Assembly (NCBI GenBank): GCA_964452635.1
Contig: CAYVMP010000001.1
Span: 1 to 64,000 of the forward strand
From: CAYVMP01 sp964452635
GTDB taxonomy: Bacteria; Patescibacteriota; Minisyncoccia; Phycocordibacterales; DATDWN01
DNA length: 64,000 nt
Direction: 5' to 3'
Position numbers and translations under genes: made by a program. Below the pieces are notes generated by a model. The model saw only the letters and a list, made by a program, of their open reading frames with translations, had not been told where the DNA came from and searched no databases. Of the stretch, positions 8,151-17,067 are shown one piece after another (positions within the stretch are counted from its first letter, which is position 1; each line of letters begins with the position of its first letter).

Positions 8151-11100
8151 ATGAATTATTTGGAATCTCTTAACACAGAGCAAAGAAAGGCTGTTCTTAC
8201 CACACAAGGTCCAGTATTAATCATCGCAGGGGCTGGTGCAGGCAAGACAAAAACCCTTACACACCGAATATTTCACCTCATGCAAACGGGAGTAGCACCA
8301 GAAAATATACTCGCAATAACATTTACAAACAAGGCGGCTCGGGAAATGCGGGAGCGTGTAGAACACATGCTCAATCACCAAGATGATAGCGGGTTGAGAT
8401 CCACGGGAATGCCGTTCATGAGTACATTTCACTCACTCGGAGTACATATCATCAAGGAAAATAGTGACATCCTAGGAATACCACGACATTTTTCTATTTA
8501 TGACACAGCGGATTCAAAAAAGGCAGTTAAAGAAGCTCTCGTCTATATTGGTGTTGATCCCAAAGAACACAGTGATAAAGTGAGACATATCATTTCACAA
8601 GAAAAAGGAAGGGGAGTGCGCATGTCAGAATACGCAGAACGAGATGCATATGACTATACATCCGAACTAACAAAAAAAGTATGGAGAAAATACGAAGAAA
8701 TACTTCGTCGTGACGGAGCATTGGATTTTGATGATTTACTTCTTCACACACTCACACTGCTCGAAAAATATCCACACGTACGCGAAAAATATCAGAATAG
8801 ATTTATGTATGTTCATGTTGATGAGTACCAAGACACAAACAAGGTACAGAACCGAATCATAGATTTAATCGCAGACAAATATAAAAATATTTGTGTTGTT
8901 GGTGATGCCGATCAATGTGTGACAGAGGGAACAAAAATAAAAATGGCCGATGGGTTTTTAAAAAATATTGAGAATATTAAAAATGGTGAATATATCCTAT
9001 CAAATTATGGGGGAGGTAACTTTCGTCCTGCAAAAATTATAGGAAAAAAAACATCCCGATATACAGGAAATATTGTTCGAATTGAAACACAGAATGGAAA
9101 CATACTTGAAAGTACTCCGGAACATATTCATTTTGCCGGTTATCAATTCGGAATAACACCTCAGATATATGTTGTGTATCTAATGTATAAAAAAAATATT
9201 GGATGGAGAATTGGCACCACATCTGTGTACACAAAAGGTCAAAAAAAATCGATTATTGGTTTCATCCAAAGATCAAATCAGGAACATGCAGATGCATGTT
9301 GGGTCATATCTACACACAATACTCAAAACGAAGCGCGATGCAGTGAGTATATTTTATCACTTACATACCAAATTCCAACACTACCGTTTACACCTCGTAA
9401 AGGAATAAGCACCAATGGGTATGTTCATGATGAAAAAATGATTAATAAAATTTTTTCAAATTTCAATACTCAACAATCTGCTGAAAAATTGCTTTCGGAT
9501 AAAGGATTACTCCGTGAACATCCTCATCACCAACCACAAACTCACAACTCAAATCGAAGAAATATACGTATTACTCTGTGTGCAGATAAACGAGGAAAGA
9601 CACCGGTGCATACAATTTCGATACAAGGAAATGATGCAGAAGGTGCGGAAAAAATAAAATCTCTTGGCTTTTCAGTGCGACCATCAAAAAAAAGTGGGGG
9701 GTGGAGATTTGAAACAGCAAACTCGAATTACGGAATTATATGCATGCTCGGAACAAAAATTGCTGGGGTATTTCCAGAAACAAATTTTATTTTTTCTGCG
9801 AGACTTGGCAAAAAAAAGATTAGTACAAAAGATACTAACTCACTTCCATGCACACCCGCAGGATCTATTGTTTCTGGTATGGCACTGTTTACTGAGAATG
9901 GGTACGATATTGTCTCCCATGTTACCAAAAAACCACTATCAAAAGTAAAGGTTTTTGATATTGATATTGAAAAAACTCATAATTATATAGCAAATAATAT
10001 CGTCACTCATAATTGTATCTACGGATGGAGGGGGGCTGAAATAAAGCACATGTTACATTTTGAGAAAACGTACCCACACACACATACTGTTTTCTTGGAG
10101 GAAAATTATAGATCAACTCAAACAATACTTGCAGTCGCAAACACAGTCATAGAGAAAAATAAATTTAGAATTCCCAAGAAATTATTCACCCAAAATCACA
10201 CTGGTGATCGTGTTGGAATATTCAGTGGAAGAGATGAATACGACGAGGCGCACTTCATAGCAACAAAGGCAAAACAGTGCATTGAAAATGGTATTTCTGC
10301 TGATGATATTGCAGTACTCTACAGAGCAAATTTTCAATCACGTGTACTCGAAGAAGCATTTCTTGCTCACACAGTTCCATACCAACTCCTTGGAACAAAG
10401 TTTTTTGAACGAAAGGAAGTAAAAGACGTATTGAGTTTCATTAAAGCATCACTCAATCCGGACGCACGTGGTGATTTCCTGCGAATTATAAACATACCAC
10501 CCCGAGGTATCGGCAAAACAACAATAGATAAAATCATTGAGGAACGAGAACACGAACTCTCCGCAAGCACACATGCAAAAATTGAGAATTTTAAACAAAC
10601 ATTGGTACATTTCAGAGAAAAACTCCTCACTCTTTCTGTTTCAGAAGCAGTAAAATATATCATTATCACAAGTGGAATGGAGAAAATGTACAGTACTGGT
10701 ATGGAAGAAGATACTGATCGTCTTGAAAACATTATGGAACTTGTTACTATCGCTCAAAAATACGATGATCTCCCTCGACCAGACGGTATCGAGCAGTTTC
10801 TTACCGACAGCAGTCTCGCCTCTGATCAAGACACTCTTGATACTCCGCAAAATGGAGTTAAGTTAATGACAGTACACGCAAGCAAAGGATTGGAATTCAA
10901 CACAGTATTCATTTCTGGTTTAGAATCAGACCTCTTCCCACACAAAGGCATGGGTGGTCAGAGAAAAAGTGCTGATGATAGTGAGGAAGAACGACGACTA
11001 TTTTACGTTGCGATCACACGAGCAGAGAAAAAGTTGTTTTTGACATATGCACATACTCGTACTATCTTTGGTAGTATTCATGTAAATGCGCCATCAGAAT

Positions 11101-11198
11101 TTCTCGACGATATCCCAGATACACACAGTGAACAGGAGAGTTGGACAGGGAATGCACACGGGAGAGATAGAAAACCATTACTCAGTATAGATTTTTAA
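8151..11198 (+). CDS. UvrD/PcrA superfamily 1 DNA helicase precursor with intein
   Basis: 1015 codons, of which about 649 are helicase after removal of a 366-residue intein. Extein landmarks: Q-motif NTEQRKAV, Walker A AGAGAGKT (K32), motif II VDEYQDTN near 223-230, motif III GDADQ|CIYGWRGA split by the intein, and the C-terminal motifs VKLMTVHASKGLEF and LFYVAITRA. PcrA/UvrD unwinds DNA 3' to 5' in repair and replication restart. The usual Ser in GDxDQSIY is replaced by Cys, which is the +1 nucleophile needed for splicing. The gene is followed 2 bases later by ksgA. The helicase tail is short, giving a compact enzyme. Confidence 0.95.
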   Translation: MNYLESLNTEQRKAVLTTQGPVLIIAGAGAGKTKTLTHRIFHLMQTGVAPENILAITFTNKAAREMRERVEHMLNHQDDSGLRSTGMPFMSTFHSLGVHIIKENSDILGIPRHFSIYDTADSKKAVKEALVYIGVDPKEHSDKVRHIISQEKGRGVRMSEYAERDAYDYTSELTKKVWRKYEEILRRDGALDFDDLLLHTLTLLEKYPHVREKYQNRFMYVHVDEYQDTNKVQNRIIDLIADKYKNICVVGDADQCVTEGTKIKMADGFLKNIENIKNGEYILSNYGGGNFRPAKIIGKKTSRYTGNIVRIETQNGNILESTPEHIHFAGYQFGITPQIYVVYLMYKKNIGWRIGTTSVYTKGQKKSIIGFIQRSNQEHADACWVISTHNTQNEARCSEYILSLTYQIPTLPFTPRKGISTNGYVHDEKMINKIFSNFNTQQSAEKLLSDKGLLREHPHHQPQTHNSNRRNIRITLCADKRGKTPVHTISIQGNDAEGAEKIKSLGFSVRPSKKSGGWRFETANSNYGIICMLGTKIAGVFPETNFIFSARLGKKKISTKDTNSLPCTPAGSIVSGMALFTENGYDIVSHVTKKPLSKVKVFDIDIEKTHNYIANNIVTHNCIYGWRGAEIKHMLHFEKTYPHTHTVFLEENYRSTQTILAVANTVIEKNKFRIPKKLFTQNHTGDRVGIFSGRDEYDEAHFIATKAKQCIENGISADDIAVLYRANFQSRVLEEAFLAHTVPYQLLGTKFFERKEVKDVLSFIKASLNPDARGDFLRIINIPPRGIGKTTIDKIIEEREHELSASTHAKIENFKQTLVHFREKLLTLSVSEAVKYIIITSGMEKMYSTGMEEDTDRLENIMELVTIAQKYDDLPRPDGIEQFLTDSSLASDQDTLDTPQNGVKLMTVHASKGLEFNTVFISGLESDLFPHKGMGGQRKSADDSEEERRLFYVAITRAEKKLFLTYAHTRTIFGSIHVNAPSEFLDDIPDTHSEQESWTGNAHGRDRKPLLSIDF
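8916..10013 (+). other. Intein (protein-splicing element) inside the helicase
   Basis: Codons 256-621 form an in-frame insert bounded by Cys1 (CVTEGTKIKM, block A) and a terminal His-Asn followed by Cys+1 (block F/G KVFDIDIEKTHNYIANNIVTHN, shown here as two motifs VFDIDIEKTHNY and IVTHN). Block B is STPEHIHF. The insertion interrupts helicase motif III, a typical conserved site. No LAGLIDADG motif is visible. The central part has VYLMYKK and WRIGTT, then an Arg and a Glu (QRSNQEHADACW, EARCSEY), reminiscent of a GIY-YIG endonuclease. Splicing residues are intact, so it should be active in splicing; nuclease activity is uncertain. Confidence 0.92.
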
Positions 11199-11200
11199 TA

Positions 11201-11971
11201 ATGAAAACCAAAAAATCACTCGGGCAACATTTTCTCACATCACCAAAAATACTTGGTGATATTGTGCACACCTCACATATCGAGAAAGGGGATACCGTCC
11301 TTGAGATTGGTCCCGGAATGGGCACACTTACACAGGCTCTCCTTGAAAGTGGAGCATTCGTTACTGCAATCGAAAAAGATGATCGGCTCATCCCGATACT
11401 TACAGATAAATTTTCAAAATACATAGGAAGTGGAGATTTCGCCATCGTTCACGAAGATATACTTGAGTGGAAAAACACACTCCCTCAACCATATAAAATA
11501 GTTGCAAATATTCCATACTATATTACCGGACAAATCATACGAATGTTTCTCCAATCAACCAATCAACCAACAAGCATGACACTTCTCGTACAAAAAGAAG
11601 TCGCTCAGAGAATAGTTGCGCGAGATGGCAAGGAAAGTCTCCTCTCATTATCTGTAAAAATATACGGGAAACCAGTATTAATACGAACTGTACCAGCTGG
11701 AGCATTCAACCCTCCACCTACTGTTGACTCAGCGGTGCTCCACATTGAGTCAATTTCAAAGGAAAATCTTCGTGGAATATCTGAAGAAAAGTTTTTCGCT
11801 ATCATTCATGCAGGATTCGCACACAAAAGAAAACAGTTACTCCCTAATCTATCTCATTTATACACAAAAGATACTCTCATGAGTGCCTTTGATGTATGTG
11901 CCCTCCCGTATACATGTAGAGCAGAAGATGTGTCTCTCGAAACATGGGTTCGTTTAGCACAAACCCTCTAA
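11201..11971 (+). CDS. rsmA: 16S rRNA dimethyladenosine transferase
   Basis: 256 residues, normal for KsgA/RsmA. It dimethylates the two adjacent adenines in the 3'-terminal hairpin of 16S rRNA using S-adenosylmethionine. Motifs: N-terminal KKSLGQHFL, SAM-binding LEIGPGMGTLT, acidic VTAIEKDD, and the catalytic NIPYYITGQ block. Its start follows the helicase stop by two bases with no ribosome-binding site, so expression should depend on translational coupling. The 3' end converges on the surface-protein gene, leaving only 4 bases between stops. Confidence 0.97.
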   Translation: MKTKKSLGQHFLTSPKILGDIVHTSHIEKGDTVLEIGPGMGTLTQALLESGAFVTAIEKDDRLIPILTDKFSKYIGSGDFAIVHEDILEWKNTLPQPYKIVANIPYYITGQIIRMFLQSTNQPTSMTLLVQKEVAQRIVARDGKESLLSLSVKIYGKPVLIRTVPAGAFNPPPTVDSAVLHIESISKENLRGISEEKFFAIIHAGFAHKRKQLLPNLSHLYTKDTLMSAFDVCALPYTCRAEDVSLETWVRLAQTL

Positions 11972-11975
11972 CACA

Positions 11976-14009
11976 CTATTGTTTTACCCACACGGTGCCA
12001 TTAAATCTGTATGTGGCACCAATTCCACTCACACGAGATGAATTTGGCATTGGAGTATCCGTTCCTAGACCACTTGCAACAGATGCCTGACTTGATGGGT
12101 TAATCGTTGATGGTGGGTTTGCTTTCATTTGTCTAAATAGACTTGTAAGTGTCCATTGTGAACTCAATGCACCCCTTGCTTCCAATTCAGCAGGACCGAA
12201 ACCGGTCATCCATGTATAACTTCGTGTATTTTGGTTGTAGAGTGCAATCGGAAGACGTGCACCACTACCTTCAGGAGGTGTGGCTCCGTCAATGAGAAGT
12301 ACTGATGCATTACCGTATACTTGTTTAAACCACGATGCTTTCTGTGAAGCAAACTGTATTTCTGCCTGTACTGCAGGGTATGATGCCATTCCTCCCGGAA
12401 ACGCGACTTCTGCTGGTCGATACGCATTCACATATGCACTTATATTTGCAACACTGAGTGCATTTCCACTACCATCACCGAAAGAATAAATCATTCCCGG
12501 TAATACTTTAATCATACTGATTGCATAATCAACTGATGGACAGTCAATCCCAGCAACACTTGGATTTGCGACAATGGTACATGTTGCAGGTGCTGATGGG
12601 GAAACAGGGGTGGAAATAGTTGGTGATTGTGATGGAGTACCTGTCGGTGTACTTACCGTAGAACCACCAGTACCACCCGCACCCGTTCCTGTGCCTGTAC
12701 CAGTTCCAGATACAGTACATGTTGCATGTGAATTTATGTATGCTCGTGTAGAAGGACCAACAAACCCTGTTCCTCGAGTGAGTCCGTTTGGTGTCAAAAT
12801 ACTAGACGCATATCGTTCTTGATACGCAATCACAGCCTGCTGAACTTCTGAATCAAAAATAGATTGTGTACCCTCGAGCAATCTCTCTGCAACGAGAACT
12901 TGTGTAAGTACTGTAACAGATGCTCCCCGATCACCAATACGCAAATCACTTGAAAGCTGACATCGGTTTTGCGTACCTCCTGTTCCTCCCGTTCCTCCTC
13001 CTGTTGATGGAAGTGATGTGGTGATGAGAGATGGTGCTGAAATAGCCTGATTGAGTTGGTTTCTAAATGTGTTTATAAGAGTGTTGGCATTACCAAGAAT
13101 CTGAGCTTGTGCCTCGGATGCATTCTGAGGGATTGTAAAACCAGTTGATGGATTAGAAGTGCCACCCTGACCAGATGTACCAGATCCCGTTCCTGTACCA
13201 GAACTGATTGTTACATTCATGGTATTTGACTGGCCACTGCTGTTTTGAACTTTTACACCAAACTGACCAGTGGGAAATGCGGTTGGAAGAGGGATATTAA
13301 GTTGTCCGAGACTTTGATACGAAGGTGTGAGTGATTGTGTACCTACAGTTACTGTGTTGTCCGTCAATGAAAATGCCCCGTAGAGAACTAGATACTGACC
13401 GGGAACAGCAATGTAGTTTGTATAGACATTTGTTGCTGGATTAAAACCTTGAATACCTGTGATGGTTGGGTTTCTCAATGTAGTTGTGTTTGATCCTGTA
13501 TTCGAACCACCACCGGTGTTTGTAGAATTGATCGATGTTCCAAATTCTGAAGAAAATGTTGAGGGAAGTAAACTCCATCCCGAGTTTGTGTGTCCACCGA
13601 GTACAATACTGCCCGCTGTTGGCTCATAGCCAGAGAGAAACATAGCCCCTTGTCGAAGAGTATTCCCACCACTTGAGATCGAACATTGTGGATCGAAATA
13701 GAAACTCAACCCAGTTGCGGGATTAACATCGGGAAGTCGGTTTACATTTACAGAACACGAAATATTGTACCCAAGTGCCTGACCTTGTGCCTGAGCTCTA
13801 TTGGCGCATGCCTGTGCATCCGCCAAAACAGTGCCGATATTACCTGTACATGCGTTGGGATTTGGTGTCGTAGTGGTTGTTGTGTTTCTACCGAGCACGA
13901 GCTGACATGCTTCGTCACATTCGGTAACAACTGCAAACACACTATTGTATGCAGATAGGAATAAAAGTAATGAGAGGAATCCAATAAAAAAGGTTTTTAA
14001 CGTTTTCAT
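11976..14009 (-). CDS. Secreted surface protein with IPT-like and peptidoglycan-binding-like domains
   Basis: 677 residues. A signal peptide (MKTLKTFFIGFLSLLLFLSA) precedes a Cys-containing region, an IPT/TIG-like Ig segment (NPTITGIQGFNPATNVY through QFGVKVQN), low-complexity Gly/Thr/Ser linkers, and a block like PG_binding_1 (LRIGDRGASVTVLTQVL to FVGPSTRAYINS, about 355-425). The C-terminal ~180 residues are Ser/Pro rich with an unknown domain. This looks like a cell-surface protein that contacts peptidoglycan. The function is not known. A TATAAT box lies 8 bases before ATG; the gene is divergent from the one at 14081. Confidence 0.8.
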   Translation of the reverse strand: MKTLKTFFIGFLSLLLFLSAYNSVFAVVTECDEACQLVLGRNTTTTTTPNPNACTGNIGTVLADAQACANRAQAQGQALGYNISCSVNVNRLPDVNPATGLSFYFDPQCSISSGGNTLRQGAMFLSGYEPTAGSIVLGGHTNSGWSLLPSTFSSEFGTSINSTNTGGGSNTGSNTTTLRNPTITGIQGFNPATNVYTNYIAVPGQYLVLYGAFSLTDNTVTVGTQSLTPSYQSLGQLNIPLPTAFPTGQFGVKVQNSSGQSNTMNVTISSGTGTGSGTSGQGGTSNPSTGFTIPQNASEAQAQILGNANTLINTFRNQLNQAISAPSLITTSLPSTGGGTGGTGGTQNRCQLSSDLRIGDRGASVTVLTQVLVAERLLEGTQSIFDSEVQQAVIAYQERYASSILTPNGLTRGTGFVGPSTRAYINSHATCTVSGTGTGTGTGAGGTGGSTVSTPTGTPSQSPTISTPVSPSAPATCTIVANPSVAGIDCPSVDYAISMIKVLPGMIYSFGDGSGNALSVANISAYVNAYRPAEVAFPGGMASYPAVQAEIQFASQKASWFKQVYGNASVLLIDGATPPEGSGARLPIALYNQNTRSYTWMTGFGPAELEARGALSSQWTLTSLFRQMKANPPSTINPSSQASVASGLGTDTPMPNSSRVSGIGATYRFNGTVWVKQ

Positions 14010-14017
14010 AATTCTCG

Positions 14018-14023
14018 ATTATA
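14018..14023 (-). promoter_or_regulatory. -10 box of the surface-protein gene
   Basis: TATAAT on the minus strand, 8 bases before ATG 14009. Confidence 0.5.
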
Positions 14024-14067
14024 TAATAACTATGCACACAGTATATCATTTATTTTTTGAGTAGTGA

Positions 14068-14073
14068 TATACT
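14068..14073 (+). promoter_or_regulatory. Extended -10 box for the gene at 14081
   Basis: TGA then TATACT, 7 bases before ATG 14081. It rules out the longer TTG start at 14057, which lies upstream of the expected transcription start. Confidence 0.55.
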
Positions 14074-14080
14074 AATACAC

Positions 14081-15037
14081 ATGCCGAGTAGAAAAATAAT
14101 TGCTATTGGTATCCTATGTCTTGCCTCCATAACCTCAGTATGGATATTTACCCGATATACCACACACGCAGACACCGTAGATACAAAAAATCCAACATCC
14201 GTTTCTGTAATTGCACGAGAGAACACAGACGAACTCGATTCTGATGGAGATGGTCTTAAGGATTGGCAGGAAACACTCATTGGAACCAATCCTCAGAAAA
14301 AGGATTCTGATGGAGATGGAACAAATGATGGAGATGAAATAAATGCAGGAAGAGACCCGAGAATCAAGGGTCCAAACGATGCAAATGCAAATATAAGTAC
14401 GATTGCAGGAGCAAATGGTGGTAGCTCTACGTACACACTCAAAGAGGGAACACTAACCGATCAAATGGCAAAGGATTTCTTTGCACAATACCTCCTTCTC
14501 AAGAAGGGTGGTAAAGACATTACGTCTGAAGAAGCTCTCCAGATAGCAGAAAAAACCCTTGCATCACCGGAATACACCAAAACAACAGGTGTGGTGTACA
14601 CCGTTAAAGATATTCGCGTCAGCCAATCATCTGACACAAAAACTTCTCAGGCATACTCAGACGCACTACTCCAGAGTGTAAAAAATAATTCTCCGAAGAA
14701 TTCTGAAAATGAGTTAGTAATACTTGAGAGAGCTGTTAAACTCGGCAAACCCTCTGAGTTAGAGAAAATTGATCCGATTATTACAGCGTATAAAGGAATC
14801 ATTGCTGATTTACTCAACATGACAGTGCCAAAGGATGCGGTAGCAAACCACCTTGAATTTCTCAATGCGACGAGTAATGTACTCTCAAACATCGAGGCTA
14901 TGCGTGTCACCTTTACTGATGCTGTTCGAGCATTTGCAGGACTCAGTCAATACAAACAACATGTCATCGACCTAGGATTAGCAATGAAAAAAATTAATGA
15001 TTACTTTGTTGCGAAGGGAATAGTGGGGCAGAAATAG
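14081..15037 (+). CDS. Membrane-anchored protein with thrombospondin type 3-like calcium repeats
   Basis: 318 residues from ATG 14081. An N-terminal hydrophobic anchor (IIAIGILCLASITSVWIF) is followed near residue 50 by two Asp-rich repeats, DSDGDGLKDWQE and DSDGDGTNDGDE, the calcium-binding thrombospondin type 3 pattern. The remaining ~200 residues are mainly helical and unfamiliar. The protein is presumably exposed on the cell surface and stabilised by calcium. It is divergently transcribed from another surface protein with only about 70 bases between starts, so the two may be co-controlled. Confidence 0.8.
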   Translation: MPSRKIIAIGILCLASITSVWIFTRYTTHADTVDTKNPTSVSVIARENTDELDSDGDGLKDWQETLIGTNPQKKDSDGDGTNDGDEINAGRDPRIKGPNDANANISTIAGANGGSSTYTLKEGTLTDQMAKDFFAQYLLLKKGGKDITSEEALQIAEKTLASPEYTKTTGVVYTVKDIRVSQSSDTKTSQAYSDALLQSVKNNSPKNSENELVILERAVKLGKPSELEKIDPIITAYKGIIADLLNMTVPKDAVANHLEFLNATSNVLSNIEAMRVTFTDAVRAFAGLSQYKQHVIDLGLAMKKINDYFVAKGIVGQK

Positions 15038-15044
15038 TTTATTA

Positions 15045-15331
15045 TTTCCAAAATCTCTTCGAGTGCACATGCTCTTTTGGAACATCGCGCATAAGGGAGC
15101 AAAGCGAACACTTACTTAGAAAACAACAGTTTTCGAGTGATGGGTGAGGTTGGGATTGGACCCAACCGCAAGACCTTGAGTATTCTGTACTCAGAATGCG
15201 AAAGGTGTACTGTTCCTGTAAGGAACACGAGAAAATGCTTTGTTTTCTTGAGTCTCGAGCGTGAAAAAAATTTTCACCAGAAAATTATTTTGTTTCCAAA
15301 AGAGTATGTGCCGAGAAAGAGATTTTGGAAA
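15045..15331 (+). repeat. Long inverted-repeat element, copy 1 (with nested insertions)
   Basis: Roughly 40-bp terminal inverted repeats (left arm 15045-15084, right arm 15291-15331) share the core GCACATGCTCTTTTGGAAC and enclose internal hairpins. Compared with copy 2 it has two extra segments: the 24-nt repeat at 15091-15114 and about 80 bases at 15150-15225 that contain two further hairpins. It fills the space between convergent genes and has no ORF. Confidence 0.85.
15091..15114 (+). repeat. 24-nt dispersed repeat, copy 1
   Basis: ATAAGGGAGCAAAGCGAACA followed by CTTA. The same sequence occurs at 45046-45069 and, inverted with one mismatch, at 39837-39860. Here it is inserted within the long inverted-repeat element. 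Confidence 0.8.
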
Positions 15332-15340
15332 TCAAATTGA

Positions 15341-17002
15341 CTACAAAAAATAAAACAGTACTCCGGAGAAGAATAGAGCAAAGAGACATACAAATATTGG
15401 TTTTTCTTGATATTTTTTTGCTGTTACAAACATATAGTTCAGAATGGCGATGGGAACTGCGACCATATAAAAAACATAGGATGAGAAAAAGAGGGGAATG
15501 AGGAGGTATCCGATAGAAGAAAGAATACCAACGACTTTTGGGCCATTTTTGCCAAACAAAACAGGTAGTGTTTTAATCCCGACCGCTCTATCTCCAGAAA
15601 TATCCTTCATATCACGAATATTTGACCATAGTGTATAGAAAATGATGATCCCAAGCGCATATGGTATTGGAAATGTACGAAACACCTTATCACTCGATAC
15701 GAAGAAAAATCCAGCATATACAGTCGTGACACACGCAATCCCTATGAGAAATGAAGAAATGATTGGTATTCTCTTTAGTCGTAAGAAATCAACTGAGTAA
15801 ATATAGTACGATGCAGTAAACACAAGATTCATAAAAAATGGATAGTAACCGGCAGACCATGAACCAAGAAGTGAGAGTGTAAGCCATATATACGCAATTG
15901 AATTCATTTCCTCGGCAGATATTCCACTTCTAATGAGTGGTCTGTCTGGATTTGAGATTCGATCAATGTCCATATCGGCAACATCGTTTACATGCACTGC
16001 AAACATCCATGCGCCATACCACCCAAGGACGAGTGTTGCGATACCCAAAATATCAACCCATGAGAAGGATAGTCCGTATCCACGCACATACGCATACACA
16101 CCTCCAAGCACGAGAAGTGTAGTGTAGTGTGCAAATCGTTCTGGACGAGAATTTCCAATAATAACTAAGTATTTCTCTCGATATACCCGTCGCACAAAGA
16201 GCCATAGAAAGAAAACGGCTATAATTAATGATATTTGGGATAGTAATTTATCAAATCCGAGTTCCAAAAATCTGTTTTGTGAGACAAAAAGGAGTGTTCC
16301 ATGAATGATATTGTGGGATATTGTCGATTGGGATATGAGAGAAACTATGAATGGTATAACTGCAAATGGAAACAATGGACGATTAAAGACCAGAGAGGTG
16401 ATTTGGTATAGAAAATATAGAATCGATGGTATAGAAACCATCGCAAACATAAACACATAGAGAGTAAGTGCGGAAAAAATCGTTTTTTGCACACTCTGTG
16501 TGTACATGTACACATACACACCAATCAAAACAAGGATAACAACGACTTCGATACGAATACCGAGTGTTATACCCGAGGCAAAGGGGCCAAAAAAGGTAAG
16601 CAAGTCGAGAAGTAGTGTTCCGGGAAGGGCAAAAATATACGTCATGACAGCACCTCTACCGCCTGTAAGGATGATATCGAGAATGGGTGCAAGCCACAGG
16701 AGAGGGAGACTAAATAGCACGACAGGTACTACTTTTCTACCCTGACCGGTAAATACATCGACGATATACATAAACCCACAGGCAATAGCAAGATAGAACA
16801 GACCATAGTGAATGAGAGTAAACGAATCCGATGCAATAATGCCTGATGTTGAGGGGAGGGAGATCTGCTCGAGGAAAAATCTAATAAATACGATACCAAT
16901 GAAACCAACCATCCACTGTGTAATAGAAATAGCCGAATGTTCAATATCAAAAATAATTTTTTTTAGCGAGGATACCAACACCCGTATAGCGTACCACACC
17001 AC
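15341..17002 (-). CDS. UbiA-family prenyltransferase with extra N-terminal membrane domain
   Basis: 553 residues, against about 290 for ordinary UbiA enzymes. The C-terminal half carries the two Asp-rich prenyl-diphosphate/Mg motifs, NDVADMDIDR near residue 338 and DMKDISGDRAVG near 465, with surrounding transmembrane helices. The N-terminal ~280 residues form a separate set of about seven to eight helices that I do not recognise. UbiA enzymes attach prenyl chains to aromatic or lipid acceptors; the acceptor is unknown here. The first codon is GTG at 17002, about 23 bases after a TATACT box (17026-17031). No quinone-pathway partners are adjacent. Confidence 0.82.
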   Translation of the reverse strand: MVWYAIRVLVSSLKKIIFDIEHSAISITQWMVGFIGIVFIRFFLEQISLPSTSGIIASDSFTLIHYGLFYLAIACGFMYIVDVFTGQGRKVVPVVLFSLPLLWLAPILDIILTGGRGAVMTYIFALPGTLLLDLLTFFGPFASGITLGIRIEVVVILVLIGVYVYMYTQSVQKTIFSALTLYVFMFAMVSIPSILYFLYQITSLVFNRPLFPFAVIPFIVSLISQSTISHNIIHGTLLFVSQNRFLELGFDKLLSQISLIIAVFFLWLFVRRVYREKYLVIIGNSRPERFAHYTTLLVLGGVYAYVRGYGLSFSWVDILGIATLVLGWYGAWMFAVHVNDVADMDIDRISNPDRPLIRSGISAEEMNSIAYIWLTLSLLGSWSAGYYPFFMNLVFTASYYIYSVDFLRLKRIPIISSFLIGIACVTTVYAGFFFVSSDKVFRTFPIPYALGIIIFYTLWSNIRDMKDISGDRAVGIKTLPVLFGKNGPKVVGILSSIGYLLIPLFFSSYVFYMVAVPIAILNYMFVTAKKYQEKPIFVCLFALFFSGVLFYFL

Positions 17003-17048
17003 AAAAACTTTTCAACAGAAAAACTAGTATATACAATCCCATCTGGTA

Positions 17049-17054
17049 TATAAT
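17049..17054 (+). promoter_or_regulatory. -10 box at the head of the T4SS-like cluster
   Basis: Consensus TATAAT 13 bases before ATG 17068, giving a leader of only a few bases. Divergent from the UbiA-family gene. Confidence 0.5.
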
Positions 17055-17067
17055 ATGTTATATTTCT

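Noticed and set aside
14057..14080. TTG start for the calcium-repeat protein
   Set aside because: The -10 box (14068-14073) would lie inside the coding sequence; ATG 14081 fits leaderless initiation.
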